From positions 1-41,432 of the forward strand of contig JAJYIF010000027.1 of the NCBI GenBank assembly GCA_021790195.1: 41,432 bases of DNA. Direction: 5' to 3'. The translations under genes were made by a program, and so were the position numbers. The notes under the pieces were generated by a model that saw nothing but the letters and a program-made list of their open reading frames with translations, ran no database searches and was not told the origin of the DNA. This document shows, one piece after another, positions 16,293 through 25,292 of this stretch (positions within the stretch are counted from its first letter, which is position 1; every line of letters begins with the position of its first letter). The DNA comes from Nitrospirota bacterium. GTDB lineage: Bacteria; Nitrospirota; Thermodesulfovibrionia; Thermodesulfovibrionales; UBA9159.

Positions 16293-17349
16293 GCCGCCCG
16301 AATACGTATCGGCCATAAAGCCTTATGTGCCGGGGAAGCCGGTCGAAGAACTGGAAAGAGAATTAGGCATAAGGGATTCGATAAAGCTCGCGTCCAATGA
16401 AAACCCCATCGGTCCTTCGCCGCTGGCGGTCGAGGCCATCAGGGACGCTGCTGCGGGCCTTAACAGATATCCGGACGGCGGAGGATATTATCTCAAGAAA
16501 GCCCTTTCGGAAAGACTTTCGGTGAGGCCGGATTGCATAGTCCTCGGCAACGGTTCCAACGAGCTTCTCGACATAGCTGCAAGGACCTATATGCGCCCCG
16601 GAGATAATGCGGTAATGGCGCAGCCGTCGTTCGTTGTCTACGCCATGTCAGTGCAGGCTTTGGGATGCCGCGCCGTGCAGGTCCCGCTCAAAGACCACAC
16701 ACACGATCTGGGCGCGATGCTGGAGGCCGTTGACGGGAAGACAAGGATGGTGTTCATTGCCAATCCCAATAACCCGACAGGGACTATAAACAGGAAAGAT
16801 GAGTTCGATGCCTTTATGGAGGGATTGCCGGACGGTTTGCTCGTAGTCATGGATGAGGCCTATTACGAATATGTCTCAGACGAGCGCTACGCAGACAGCA
16901 TGAAGTGGTTCAGGAAGGGCAAAGACATCCTGATCCTGCGGACCTTCTCGAAGATCTTCGGACTGGCGGGTCTCAGAATCGGCTACGGCATAGCGCGGCC
17001 GGATATTATCACGGAAATGGATAAGCTGAGGCCCCCGTTTAATACAAATACGATGGCTCAGATCGCGGCCCTCGGCGCGTTAAGAGATTACGACCATGTA
17101 AGAAGGTCGGTAGAAATAAACGAGCAAGGCAAGCAGTATCTATATGGAGAGTTGAAAAGGCTGAAACTCGGGTACGTTCCCACCGAGGCGAATTTCATAT
17201 ACATGCCAGTGGAGAAATCATTAAGTCTTTACGAAAGCCTGTTGAGGTTCGGCGTTATTGTCAGACCGATGGGACCGGCTATAAGAGTGACTATAGGCTT
17301 GCCCGAAGAAAACAGGCGGTTTGTAGAAGCGCTGGAAAAAGTTATTTAG
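16285..17349 (+). CDS. hisC: Histidinol-phosphate / aromatic aminotransferase (HisC family)
   Basis: A PLP-dependent fold-type I aminotransferase. Substrate and cofactor signatures include 'KLASNENPIGPSP', 'NPNNPTGT', 'VMDEAYYEY' and the Schiff-base Lys223 (counted from the 16285 start) in 'TFSKIFGLAGLRIGYG'. Possible starts are GTG 16276, ATG 16279 and ATG 16285; the last gives the family-like 'IKPPEYV...YVPGKP' beginning. It overlaps the end of pheA. HisC homologues placed inside aromatic operons often transaminate phenylpyruvate, 4-hydroxyphenylpyruvate or prephenate as well as imidazole-acetol phosphate. No other his gene is in the window, so an aromatic or dual role is my inference. Confidence 0.9.
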   Translation: MIKPPEYVSAIKPYVPGKPVEELERELGIRDSIKLASNENPIGPSPLAVEAIRDAAAGLNRYPDGGGYYLKKALSERLSVRPDCIVLGNGSNELLDIAARTYMRPGDNAVMAQPSFVVYAMSVQALGCRAVQVPLKDHTHDLGAMLEAVDGKTRMVFIANPNNPTGTINRKDEFDAFMEGLPDGLLVVMDEAYYEYVSDERYADSMKWFRKGKDILILRTFSKIFGLAGLRIGYGIARPDIITEMDKLRPPFNTNTMAQIAALGALRDYDHVRRSVEINEQGKQYLYGELKRLKLGYVPTEANFIYMPVEKSLSLYESLLRFGVIVRPMGPAIRVTIGLPEENRRFVEALEKVI

Positions 17350-17351
17350 TG

Positions 17352-17369
17352 TGGGCACAGCAGTGCCCA
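17352..17369 (+). other. Seven-pair hairpin in the hisC-aroF spacer
   Basis: TGGGCAC, loop AGCA, GTGCCCA, starting three bases after the hisC stop codon. It has no T-run. It could mark an mRNA processing or stabilising site inside the operon, or attenuate expression of the downstream genes. Confidence 0.45.
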
Positions 17370-17423
17370 GTGTTAGTTATGGGTTTCCTTTTTACTGACA
17401 CTTGCATTAACGGAGAGGAATAG

Positions 17424-18449
17424 ATGGACATAATTGTTCTAAGGCTGGACGCAACGGAAGAGGCGCTGAAGCACATTTTAAAGAAACTCGAATCCAAGGG
17501 ACTGAATGCGCATGTCTCCAGGGGTACTGAAAGGACTATTGTCGGCGTGATCGGCGACACTTCGAGGATAACCGAGGAAGAAGAAGACGCCATAAGGGTT
17601 ATGGCCGGCGTCGAGAACGTGATGAGGATCCTTAAGCCTTACAAACTCGCAAGCAGAGACTTCAGGCCTGAAGGCACACTTATAGATATCAAGGGAAGGA
17701 TCATCGGCGGGAAGCGGATACAGGTCATCGCCGGACCTTGTGCAGTCGAGAATAGGACGCTGATCACGAGCATAGCCGAGAAGGTGAAAGAGGCCGGAGC
17801 CTCATTTATAAGGGGAGGGGCCTTCAAGCCGAGGACCTCGCCATACTCATTCCAGGGCCTCGGGGAGGAGGGCCTCAGGTATCTCGCCGAGGCCAGAGAG
17901 ATAACGGGGCTGCCCGTGGTGACGGAATTGATGGACCCGAGGGATATCGAAGTGATGGTCAAGTATGCCGATATCATACAGATCGGGGCGAGGAACATGC
18001 AGAATTTCCGGCTTCTCCTTGAGGTAGGCTCGGTCAGAAAACCGGTACTGTTGAAGAGAGGGCTATCCGCCACCGTGAAAGAGTGGCTCATGTCTGCAGA
18101 GTATATAATGTCCCGCGGCAATCATGAGGTCATCCTCTGTGAGAGGGGCATAAGGACGTTTGAAACAGCCACAAGGAACACGCTCGATCTGAGCGCTGTC
18201 CCCCTCCTAAAACAACTTAGCCATTTGCCGGTTGTGGTGGACCCCAGCCATGGCGTAGGCAAATGGGACCTTGTTTCCCCAATGGCAAAGGCTGCGGTCG
18301 CGGCAGGCGCCGACGGACTCCTGATAGAGGTCCATACCAATCCGGAGGAAGCGATGTCCGACGGTGAGCAGTCTCTTAAGACGGAGGCCTTCAGGCAGCT
18401 TATGGAGGAGCTTAAACCCGTGGCCGTTGCAGTGGGAAGAGAGATATGA
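17424..18449 (+). CDS. aroF: 3-deoxy-7-phosphoheptulonate synthase, type I beta with N-terminal regulatory domain
   Basis: The 341-residue DAHP synthase condenses PEP and erythrose 4-phosphate, the first step of the shikimate pathway. Residues 1-70 form the ferredoxin-like regulatory domain known from Thermotoga-type enzymes, where Tyr or Phe inhibits. The barrel carries 'IAGPCAVEN', '[16 protein letters not shown]', 'IGARNMQNF', 'LLKRG' and 'DPSHGVGKW', which include the metal ligands and PEP-binding residues. A clear ribosome binding site (GGAGAGGAA) precedes the ATG. It lies third in the operon, about 75 bases after hisC. Confidence 0.95.
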   Translation: MDIIVLRLDATEEALKHILKKLESKGLNAHVSRGTERTIVGVIGDTSRITEEEEDAIRVMAGVENVMRILKPYKLASRDFRPEGTLIDIKGRIIGGKRIQVIAGPCAVENRTLITSIAEKVKEAGASFIRGGAFKPRTSPYSFQGLGEEGLRYLAEAREITGLPVVTELMDPRDIEVMVKYADIIQIGARNMQNFRLLLEVGSVRKPVLLKRGLSATVKEWLMSAEYIMSRGNHEVILCERGIRTFETATRNTLDLSAVPLLKQLSHLPVVVDPSHGVGKWDLVSPMAKAAVAAGADGLLIEVHTNPEEAMSDGEQSLKTEAFRQLMEELKPVAVAVGREI

Positions 18450-18495
18450 GCATAAAAAGGTAACGAAGGTTAAAGATTAAAGAGGTAAAGGCATA

Positions 18496-19362
18496 GTGAG
18501 CAAAGATATTTTTTTTGACAGAGTAACCGTCCTTGGTGTTGGACTCATCGGCGCATCCTTCTCCCTTGCCTTGAAAAAGCACGGGCTTTGCGGACACATA
18601 TGCGGCTTTGGCAGGAAGGAGTCTAATCTTATAGTGGCCAGGGAAAGGGGGATCATAGACTCCTTTTATCTTGACCCTTCAAGGGCTGTTGCCGGTTCCG
18701 GGCTTGTCGTCCTCTGTTTGCCTGTTGGGTTATTTCTTGAAACGGCAACGGCGATAAAGAGCTCCTTGATGGCGGATGCTGTTGTGACGGACGTGGGAAG
18801 CGTCAAGGGTAGACTCGTGAGCCGGCTGGAAGAGATTTTGTCCGATAGGGCATTTTTTGTCGGGGGCCATCCGATTGCGGGAAGCGAAAAATCGGGGATC
18901 GGGACGGCCGATCCAGACCTTTTTAGAGGGCGCAGGTGTATAGTGACGGAGACCGGGAATACGAGGAGTGCGGCATTGAAGCTGGTGGTCGATCTCTGGC
19001 GCTCGATCGGAGCCCTGGTCGAAAAGATGGACCCGCAGGAGCATGACAGGGTCTTCGGGGCTGTCAGCCACCTTCCTCATGTTATAGCGTATGAGATGAT
19101 AAATACTATTGACGAGATCGACAGTTCATATCTTGAATATGCCGGCCGCGGTTTGGCGGATGTGACACGCATTGCCTCGAGCTCGCCTGAACTCTGGCGG
19201 GACATCTGTATCCTGAACCGGGAAAATCTCGTACGATTTATTGACGCCTTTATTGGGAGACTCCAGAGAGTCAGGGAAGATGTTTCCTCAGGAGAAGCGG
19301 ACCGCCTGGAAGGAGAGTTCACAAAGGCAAAGGCATTGAGGGACGGTATTGGACAGGATTGA
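18496..19362 (+). CDS. tyrA: Prephenate dehydrogenase
   Basis: A 288-residue NAD(P)-dependent enzyme that decarboxylates prephenate to 4-hydroxyphenylpyruvate for tyrosine. The Rossmann motif 'VLGVGLIGASF' is near the N-terminus. 'DVGSVKG' and 'GGHPIAGSEKSG' (with the catalytic His) lie in the middle, and 'VFGAVSHLPHV' starts the helical dimerisation domain. There is no ACT or chorismate mutase domain, so this is the minimal form. GTG start with AGAGGT upstream. The last 14 bases overlap aroA. Confidence 0.94.
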   Translation: MSKDIFFDRVTVLGVGLIGASFSLALKKHGLCGHICGFGRKESNLIVARERGIIDSFYLDPSRAVAGSGLVVLCLPVGLFLETATAIKSSLMADAVVTDVGSVKGRLVSRLEEILSDRAFFVGGHPIAGSEKSGIGTADPDLFRGRRCIVTETGNTRSAALKLVVDLWRSIGALVEKMDPQEHDRVFGAVSHLPHVIAYEMINTIDEIDSSYLEYAGRGLADVTRIASSSPELWRDICILNRENLVRFIDAFIGRLQRVREDVSSGEADRLEGEFTKAKALRDGIGQD

Positions 19363-20647
19363 ACTGACGAGCGCAAAGTGCATCAAAGGCGAGTTTGTCC
19401 CTCCCCCGGACAAATCGATATCCCATAGAGCCGTCATATTCTCTTCCATAGCCGAAGGCAAGAGTGTGATCAAGAACTTCCTGAGGGCTGAAGACACCCT
19501 GAGCACTGTTTCCGCCTTCCGGGCGCTCGGCATAGATATAACGGAAGAAAGGACCGGAGAGATAATCGTACACGGCAGGGGAATCAATGGATTAAGAGAA
19601 CCCGGTAATGTCATCGACTGCCGGAATTCCGGCACCACCATGAGGCTCCTTTCTGGAATCCTCGCCGCCAATCCTTTCTTCACCGTCCTGTCGGGCGACG
19701 ACTCCCTGAGAAGAAGGCCGATGCGCAGGGTCCTCCTCCCTTTAAGAGAGATGGGGGCGGAAATCAGCGGAAGGGACAATGACAGATATCCTCCGCTGGC
19801 GATCAAGGGCAAGGCCCTGAGGGCCATAAAATACGAAATGCCGGTTGCAAGCGCTCAACTCAAATCCGCCGTGCTCCTGGCGGGTTTGTACCCGGAGGGG
19901 GAGACAGAGATAACCGAACCTTTCCCTTCGAGGGACCACACCGAGAGGATGCTGCCTGCATTCGGAGCGGAGATCGGCGTTGGGGGCCGCGCAGTGAGGA
20001 TCAGGGGCGGAGCCAAGTTGCGCGGAAGAGACACGGCGGTGCCGGGAGACTTTTCTTCGGCAGCTTTCTTTATCGCTGCCTCGCTTCTCGTCAGGGACTC
20101 CGACGTCGTGATAAAGTCGGTCGGCGTAAACCCCACAAGGACCGGGTTCCTTAATGTTCTGAAGAAGATGGGGGCGGATGTTGTAGTAGAGAATATTCAC
20201 GAAGTCTCGGGAGAGCCGGTGGCGGATATACACTGCACAGGCGGAAAGACCCTGAAAGGGACGGACATAAAGGGTGATGAGGTGCCCCTTCTGATCGATG
20301 AATTCCCTATACTATGTGTGCTTGCGTCCCAGGCAGAGGGTGTCACCTCCATCTCGGGCGCTGAAGAACTCAGGATAAAGGAGTCCGACAGGATAAAGGC
20401 CATGGCGACGGAATTGAGGAAGCTCGGAGTCCGGCTGGAGGAACGTCCCGACGGGATTTCGATAGAGGGGCGGACCGGCCTGAAAGGCAGCGAGGTCGAA
20501 AGTTACGGTGACCACAGGATAGCCATGTCCCTTGCCGTTGCGGCCCTGGTTTCGAGCGGGAAGACGACGATCAACCACGCTTCATGCGTGGACATATCGT
20601 TTCCCAATTTTTTCGAAGAATTGAGGAGACTGGAGTGTCGTGGGTAA
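19349..20647 (+). CDS. aroA: 3-phosphoshikimate 1-carboxyvinyltransferase (EPSP synthase)
   Basis: The 432-residue enzyme joins shikimate 3-phosphate and PEP. Key segments are 'PPDKSISHRA' (substrate-binding Lys and Ser), 'RNSGTTMRLLSG', 'DDSLRRRPMRR', 'LKSAVLLAG', 'DEFPILCV' with the catalytic Asp, and 'DHRIAMS'. The start is TTG at 19349, inside the last codons of tyrA, with GAGGGACGG upstream; no ATG gives the conserved N-terminus. This unusual start and the overlap point to translational coupling with tyrA. The 3' end overlaps cmk by eight bases. Confidence 0.95.
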   Translation: MDRIELTSAKCIKGEFVPPPDKSISHRAVIFSSIAEGKSVIKNFLRAEDTLSTVSAFRALGIDITEERTGEIIVHGRGINGLREPGNVIDCRNSGTTMRLLSGILAANPFFTVLSGDDSLRRRPMRRVLLPLREMGAEISGRDNDRYPPLAIKGKALRAIKYEMPVASAQLKSAVLLAGLYPEGETEITEPFPSRDHTERMLPAFGAEIGVGGRAVRIRGGAKLRGRDTAVPGDFSSAAFFIAASLLVRDSDVVIKSVGVNPTRTGFLNVLKKMGADVVVENIHEVSGEPVADIHCTGGKTLKGTDIKGDEVPLLIDEFPILCVLASQAEGVTSISGAEELRIKESDRIKAMATELRKLGVRLEERPDGISIEGRTGLKGSEVESYGDHRIAMSLAVAALVSSGKTTINHASCVDISFPNFFEELRRLECRG

Positions 20648-21296
20648 GGTTGTCGCTATAGACGGTCCTTCAGGCGCCGGCAAGAGCACGGTAGCGAAGA
20701 TGCTGGCCGGCAGACTCGGTTTCCTCTATCTCGACACAGGGGCGCTTTACAGGGCCGTAGCGCTGCATTTCCTTCATAACGGGATCAGGCCGGAGGACGA
20801 TGACCGTGCGCTTGCGGCCGCGTTACAGTCGGTCGACGTGCGCTTCAGGGACGGTAGGGTCTTCCTTAACGGCATCGATGTCTCCGGGGAAATCAGGACA
20901 ACAGAGGTTGGGCACTTCTCTTCTGTTTTTTCAGCAAGGAAGACAGTCAGGGCCTTTCTCCTGGAAGTCCAGAGGAGGGCCTCGTCGGACAATGACCTTG
21001 TTGCGGAAGGGCGTGACACAGCGACCGTTGTCTTTCCTGAGGCGTGCAAGAAGTTTTATATGGAGGCGTCTGTGGTCGAGAGGGCGAGGCGGAGATACGC
21101 GCAGTTGAAGGAGCAGGGCATGGACGTTACCGAGGAGGGTGCCGAAAGGGACGTCGTCGAAAGGGACAGAAGGGACAGCGAAAGAGAGATAGCGCCGCTG
21201 ATGAAGTCCGGAGATGCTATTATAATAGATACTACAAACAGGACGATCGAGCAGGTCCTCGAAGAAATTCTTGCTATTGTAAGGTCTGATCCGTGA
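20640..21296 (+). CDS. cmk: Cytidylate kinase
   Basis: A 218-residue CMP/dCMP kinase with the P-loop 'GPSGAGKST', 'YLDTGALYRAVA', the NMP-binding insertion, 'VAEGRDTATVVFP' and the lid arginines in 'ERDRRDSERE'. GTG start overlapping the end of aroA; GAGGAG is about 15 bases upstream. The aroA-cmk-rpsA order is also found in enterobacteria, which supports the assignment. The last four bases (GTGA) are shared with ispH. Confidence 0.95.
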   Translation: MGKVVAIDGPSGAGKSTVAKMLAGRLGFLYLDTGALYRAVALHFLHNGIRPEDDDRALAAALQSVDVRFRDGRVFLNGIDVSGEIRTTEVGHFSSVFSARKTVRAFLLEVQRRASSDNDLVAEGRDTATVVFPEACKKFYMEASVVERARRRYAQLKEQGMDVTEEGAERDVVERDRRDSEREIAPLMKSGDAIIIDTTNRTIEQVLEEILAIVRSDP

Positions 21297-22165
21297 ATGA
21301 TATGGTGGATGAAAGAAGTGGAATAGAGATAGTGGTTGTCGAAAGCGCGGGCTTTTGCTTCGGCGTGAAACGCGCCATCGATATCGCCTTTGACCTGGCG
21401 AGAAAAGACCGTAGAGGCATCTATACCTTCGGCCCCATCATCCATAACCCCCAGGTGATCGAGAAGTTGAGGGATAAGGGCGTATTCTCGACCGAAGACG
21501 TTTATCAGGACGACGCAAAGGTCATGATCATCAGGACGCACGGCATCCCTCTGGACCTCATGGAGAAGGCATCGAAGATGGGATACGAGATTGTCGACGC
21601 TACCTGCCCCTTTGTGAAAAAAGCACAGCATTATGCTAAACTTCTTAGTGAAGAAGGCTATCAGGTCATCATTTTGGGAGACAGAGATCATCCCGAGGTC
21701 AAAGGACTGGTGAGCTACGCCGGCGGGGATGTCCTCGTAATCGGGGACAAGGAAATCCTGCCGGAGTTGAAACACAGGGTGGGTATTGTTGTCCAGACCA
21801 CTCAGCCGGTGGAAAATCTCAAGAGATTGATGGGAAAGGTCATGGAGCAGTCCAAGGAGATGAAGGTTTACAATACCATATGCAATTCCACGGCCCAGAG
21901 GCTGGCCGAGACCGCACAGATAGCCGGCAGGGTGGGCGTCATGGTCGTAGTGGGAGGGAGAAACAGCGCCAATACGACCCAGCTTGCGAACCTATGCTCC
22001 TCCGTCCCTGTAAGGACTTATCATATAGAGACCGCCGCCGAATTGAAGCTTGAATGGTTTAAGGACTGCAGGAAGGTCGGAATCACTGCGGGGGCTTCCA
22101 CCCCTGATTGGATCATAAATGACGTAAGAGAAATGATAAAAGATATAGGAGGAAGGCAAGGGTGA
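21293..22165 (+). CDS. ispH: 4-hydroxy-3-methylbut-2-enyl diphosphate reductase
   Basis: The 290-residue Fe-S enzyme of the last step of the MEP pathway makes IPP and DMAPP. The three Cys that hold the 4Fe-4S cluster are C22 (GFCFGV), C105 (DATCPFV) and C197 (TICNST). 'RTHGIP', 'GDRDHPEVKG', 'QTTQ' and 'AGASTPDW' are the other conserved segments. The GTG start overlaps the cmk stop in GTGA; an ATG three codons on is an alternative. An ispH-rpsA neighbourhood, sometimes as a fusion, is known in clostridia. Confidence 0.95.
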   Translation: MNDMVDERSGIEIVVVESAGFCFGVKRAIDIAFDLARKDRRGIYTFGPIIHNPQVIEKLRDKGVFSTEDVYQDDAKVMIIRTHGIPLDLMEKASKMGYEIVDATCPFVKKAQHYAKLLSEEGYQVIILGDRDHPEVKGLVSYAGGDVLVIGDKEILPELKHRVGIVVQTTQPVENLKRLMGKVMEQSKEMKVYNTICNSTAQRLAETAQIAGRVGVMVVVGGRNSANTTQLANLCSSVPVRTYHIETAAELKLEWFKDCRKVGITAGASTPDWIINDVREMIKDIGGRQG

Positions 22166-23736
22166 CGGAACTTAAGAACAATGAGATGGAAAGGCTCTAC
22201 GCCGAGAGCATTCATCAGATCGAGGAGGGATCTATCCTTCAAGGGAGGGTCATTTATGTAAAGCAGGACGGCGTCATAGTGGACATCGGGTACAAGTCTG
22301 AAGGGTTTATACCGTCTGAAGAGTTCTCTCAGGAAGAGCTTTCGAAGATCAATGCAGGCGATGTGATCGAGGCATACGTGGTCGACATTCAGGATTCCGA
22401 AGGAGTGGTTATACTCTCCAAGGAAAAGGCCTCCAAGATAAAGGCATGGGATCTGCTTGAAGCGGCCTTTCAGAAGGGCACCTTGATTGAAGGCACCATA
22501 TGCGGCCGCATAAAGGGAGGACTGAGCGTAGATATATCGAACGTGAAGGCCTTTCTGCCGGGTTCGCAGATTGACATGAAGGCCGTGAAGGAAACCGACA
22601 GCCTTATAGGCAAGACCATGAGTTTCAAGGTCCTGAAGCTGAACAACAAGCGCTCAAACATAATAGTCTCCCGCAGGGCCGCCCTGGAAGAAGAGAGACA
22701 GAAGAAGAAACTGGTGACGCTCACCAAGCTTGCGGAAGGCGCCAGTATGGAAGGCACAGTCAAGAATATCACCGACTACGGGGTTTTTGTGGACCTCGGC
22801 GGCATCGACGGACTGCTGCACATATCCGATATCTCCTGGGGGAGGATCACCCATCCGTCCGAATTTTTTGCCGTAGGCGACACGGTCGAGGTGATAGTAT
22901 TGAAATACGACGAGGAGCACGAAAGGGTGACTCTCGGATACAAGCAGAAGAGACCCGATCCCTGGTTATCGATCGAGGAAAAATATCCAGTCGGCGGGAA
23001 GGTCAAGGGAAAAGTCGTGAGCATTACCGACTACGGGGCTTTTGTTGAGCTGGAAGAGGGTATAGAGGGACTCGTTCACGTCTCGGAAATAGACTGGTCG
23101 TCGAGGCCGAAACATCCGTCCAAATACCTTTCGATCGGAGAGACGGTGGATGCCGTAATCCTCAAGGTCGACAAGGAGGAAAGACGTATATCATTGAGCA
23201 TAAAGCAGCTCAAGCCGAGTCCATGGGAATTGGTTTCCCAGAGGTACAGCATAGGACAGAAGATAACCGGAAAGATCCGCAGCATTACCGAGTTCGGGGC
23301 CTTTGTCGGTCTTCCCGAAGGCGTGGACGGTCTGATCCACATTTCGGACATTTCGTGGACCAAGCACATCAAACATCCGTCGGAGGTCCTTAAGAAGGGA
23401 CAGAAGGTCGACGCCGCGGTTTTGAACATCGAGCCTGAAAAAGAGAGGATAGCGCTTGGGATAAAACAGATATCGCCGGACCCCTGGCTCAAGGAGATAC
23501 CCGAGAGATTGAAGCTTGGTGACGAAGTCAGGTGCAAGGTCCTCAAGTCTACGGATTTCGGCATATTCGTGGAGATTGAAGGGGAAGTCGAGGGTCTTAT
23601 TTATTCGTCGGAGGTCCTGAGGGCGGAGGAGCCGCTCAAGGAGGGTGATGAGCTTATCGCCAGGATAATAAAGATAGACGCCGAAGACAGGAAGATCGGA
23701 CTCAGCATGAAAAACGTAAAGGGCGATCGGGCGTGA
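22162..23736 (+). CDS. rpsA: 30S ribosomal protein S1
   Basis: The 524-residue protein has six S1 RNA-binding repeats, beginning at about residues 20, 105, 190, 275, 362 and 445. Repeats 3-5 are the most typical ('DYGVFVDL', 'DYGAFVEL', 'EFGAFVGL' with 'GLLHISDISW'). S1 binds mRNA on the 30S subunit and helps structured leaders initiate. GTG start sharing GTGA with the end of ispH, with AGGAGGAAGG upstream. The four-base overlap at its own 3' end couples it to sppA. Confidence 0.95.
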   Translation: MTELKNNEMERLYAESIHQIEEGSILQGRVIYVKQDGVIVDIGYKSEGFIPSEEFSQEELSKINAGDVIEAYVVDIQDSEGVVILSKEKASKIKAWDLLEAAFQKGTLIEGTICGRIKGGLSVDISNVKAFLPGSQIDMKAVKETDSLIGKTMSFKVLKLNNKRSNIIVSRRAALEEERQKKKLVTLTKLAEGASMEGTVKNITDYGVFVDLGGIDGLLHISDISWGRITHPSEFFAVGDTVEVIVLKYDEEHERVTLGYKQKRPDPWLSIEEKYPVGGKVKGKVVSITDYGAFVELEEGIEGLVHVSEIDWSSRPKHPSKYLSIGETVDAVILKVDKEERRISLSIKQLKPSPWELVSQRYSIGQKITGKIRSITEFGAFVGLPEGVDGLIHISDISWTKHIKHPSEVLKKGQKVDAAVLNIEPEKERIALGIKQISPDPWLKEIPERLKLGDEVRCKVLKSTDFGIFVEIEGEVEGLIYSSEVLRAEEPLKEGDELIARIIKIDAEDRKIGLSMKNVKGDRA

Positions 23737-24581
23737 AAAAGGTCTGCATCGCGATTATTGTGCTCTTCTTAGTCCTGGCGGTCGTTAGCGCGCTGATAGT
23801 TCTTTTCCATAAAGGTATGCCGATTGGCGACAAGGTGGCTGTTTTGCGGGTCGAGGGACCAATACTCGATTCGAAGGCGACCATCGAAGAGCTCACTGAG
23901 TATGTCAAGGACCCTTCTGTGAAGGCTATAGTCTTGAGGGTGGACAGTCCTGGGGGGGTAGTTCCACCGTGTCAGGAGATATACGAAGAGGTGAAGAAGG
24001 CGGTCGCCAAGAAGAAGATTATCGTTTCCATGGGGTCAGCTGCTGCATCGGGCGGGTATTATATCTCGGCGCCGGCCACGAGGATTTTTGCCAATCCCGG
24101 CACCCTGACCGGCTCTATCGGCGTAATTATGGAACTGCCGAACATAGAGGGGCTTTTGAACAAGGTGGGTGTCAAGGCGGAAGTTATTAAGAGCGGCAAG
24201 TACAAGGACATGGCTTCTATGTTCAGGAGCATGGGCGGCAAAGAAAGGAATATACTCCAGGGCGTTCTGGACGATGTCCATCAGCAATTTATTGATGTTG
24301 TTGCCGAAGGCAGGAAGATGTCGCCCGAGGAAGTCAAGAAGATCGCAGACGGAAGGGTATTTACTGGGAGGCAGGCCATGAATGCCGGTCTGGTGGATGA
24401 AATGGGAGACCTGGAGGACGCGATTAAGGCCGCCGGAAGACTTGCCGGAATTAAAGGAGAGCCGACTGTCGTGACCAAGAAAGAAAAACTCTCCGTAATA
24501 GATATATTGAGGGGTCAGCTGCCCAAGGAATTAACGGAGATTTTCCCGACTATGAAGATGAAGTATATCCTTGCGCCGTAA
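23733..24581 (+). CDS. sppA: Signal peptide peptidase SppA (short type)
   Basis: A 282-residue membrane-anchored serine protease of family S49 that degrades cleaved signal peptides. One N-terminal membrane segment (residues 5-25) is followed by the protease domain, with 'RVDSPGG', the catalytic Ser106 in 'AAASGGYYIS' and, 52 residues later, Lys158 in 'SGKYKD'. The spacing equals that of the Ser-Lys dyad in Bacillus SppA. It is the single-domain form of about 280 residues. GTG start shares GTGA with rpsA. Confidence 0.93.
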   Translation: MKKVCIAIIVLFLVLAVVSALIVLFHKGMPIGDKVAVLRVEGPILDSKATIEELTEYVKDPSVKAIVLRVDSPGGVVPPCQEIYEEVKKAVAKKKIIVSMGSAAASGGYYISAPATRIFANPGTLTGSIGVIMELPNIEGLLNKVGVKAEVIKSGKYKDMASMFRSMGGKERNILQGVLDDVHQQFIDVVAEGRKMSPEEVKKIADGRVFTGRQAMNAGLVDEMGDLEDAIKAAGRLAGIKGEPTVVTKKEKLSVIDILRGQLPKELTEIFPTMKMKYILAP

Positions 24582-24599
24582 AAGGCGGATACAAGGATA

Positions 24600-24661
24600 C
24601 AGGATGAAGGATGCGGGACCAGAGAACCGTTGCGGGCGTGCTTCTTGCATCATGAATCCTG
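24600..24661. repeat. Imperfect inverted repeat between sppA and the IHF gene
   Basis: CAGGATGAAGGATGC (24600-24614) and GCATCATGAATCCTG (24647-24661) match 12 of 15 as inverted repeats, around a GC-rich centre, and a run of seven T follows at 24670. Sequences of the 'GGATACAGGATGCAGGAT' style recur as dispersed repeats in many bacteria. The hairpin plus T-run could also attenuate read-through from the operon. Confidence 0.5.
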
Positions 24662-24690
24662 CATCGTGAATTTTTTTGAGGAGGAGTCTT

Positions 24691-24969
24691 ATGACGAAAT
24701 CGGCCCTTATTGACAAGGTTGCGGAGAAGGCGGAAGGTCTTACGAGAAAGCAGACCGAAATAATAGTGGATACGGTTTTTGAGGGGATAAGAGAGGCCCT
24801 GGCAAAAGGAGAGAAGGTCGAGATAAGGGGGTTCGGAAATTTCAGGCTCAAGAGCAGAAGACCGAGAAGGGCGAGGAACCCGAAAACGGGCGACGGCGTG
24901 GACGTCCCCGCCAAGAGGGTCCTCCATTTCAAGGTCGGCAAGGCGCTGAAAGACGCCCTCAATCCATAA
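24691..24969 (+). CDS. ihfB: Integration host factor / HU-family DNA-binding protein
   Basis: A 92-residue DNABII protein with 'MTKSALIDKVAEKA', 'KVEIRGFGNF', the DNA-inserting arm 'RNPKTG' with the intercalating Pro, and 'FKVGKALKDAL'. The GFGNF turn and the cmk-rpsA-ihfB order favour the IHF beta branch over HU, though the two are hard to separate by eye. GAGGAGGAG precedes the ATG at 24691; the frame is open five codons earlier from a TTG, which I reject. A repeat of about 60 bases separates it from sppA, so it may also have its own promoter. Confidence 0.9.
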   Translation: MTKSALIDKVAEKAEGLTRKQTEIIVDTVFEGIREALAKGEKVEIRGFGNFRLKSRRPRRARNPKTGDGVDVPAKRVLHFKVGKALKDALNP

Positions 24970-24973
24970 GTCT

Positions 24974-25282
24974 GTGAATGCAAGAGCTGTCACGACAGCT
25001 GTTGTTTTGCTCTTTCCGGCTTTTCTTTCGTTGAGTTGCTCCAGGCCGCAGAGTGTGAGCCTGTGGGAGAGACACTGTGAAGCCTGCCATGACGGGAAGA
25101 CCGTCCTCGACGGGAAAGTAGTCGCAGACAAGGGGCAGATTAAGAAGAAATACAAGACGCTCGAAGAATTTGCCGGCGCCTGCGGGAAATCGCCCGAATG
25201 CATGAATATAGTTAAACACGAAGAAGGGTTGTTGCTGAAGGTCGGCGCCGAGATAGGTTTAGCGCCCTCAGGGAAGAGATGA
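24974..25282 (+). CDS. Monohaem c-type cytochrome lipoprotein
   Basis: A 102-residue protein. The signal peptide has the lipobox 'LSLSC' at about residue 22, so it should be lipid-anchored. One haem motif, CEACH, begins near residue 35. A further Cys pair (ACGKSPEC) could form a disulfide. A Met that could serve as the second haem ligand lies just beyond it. It begins four bases after the IHF stop codon, with a GTG start. It looks like a small electron carrier of the outer or inner membrane; its partners are not visible. Confidence 0.75.
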   Translation: MNARAVTTAVVLLFPAFLSLSCSRPQSVSLWERHCEACHDGKTVLDGKVVADKGQIKKKYKTLEEFAGACGKSPECMNIVKHEEGLLLKVGAEIGLAPSGKR

Positions 25283-25292
25283 GAAAGAGGAG

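Noticed and set aside
15225-16316. Minus-strand frame of 363 codons opposite pheA
   Set aside because: Antisense shadow; pheA shows all family motifs.
24959-25219. Minus-strand frame opposite the haem lipoprotein gene
   Set aside because: The plus-strand gene has a lipobox and a CxxCH motif; the other frame shows no such features.
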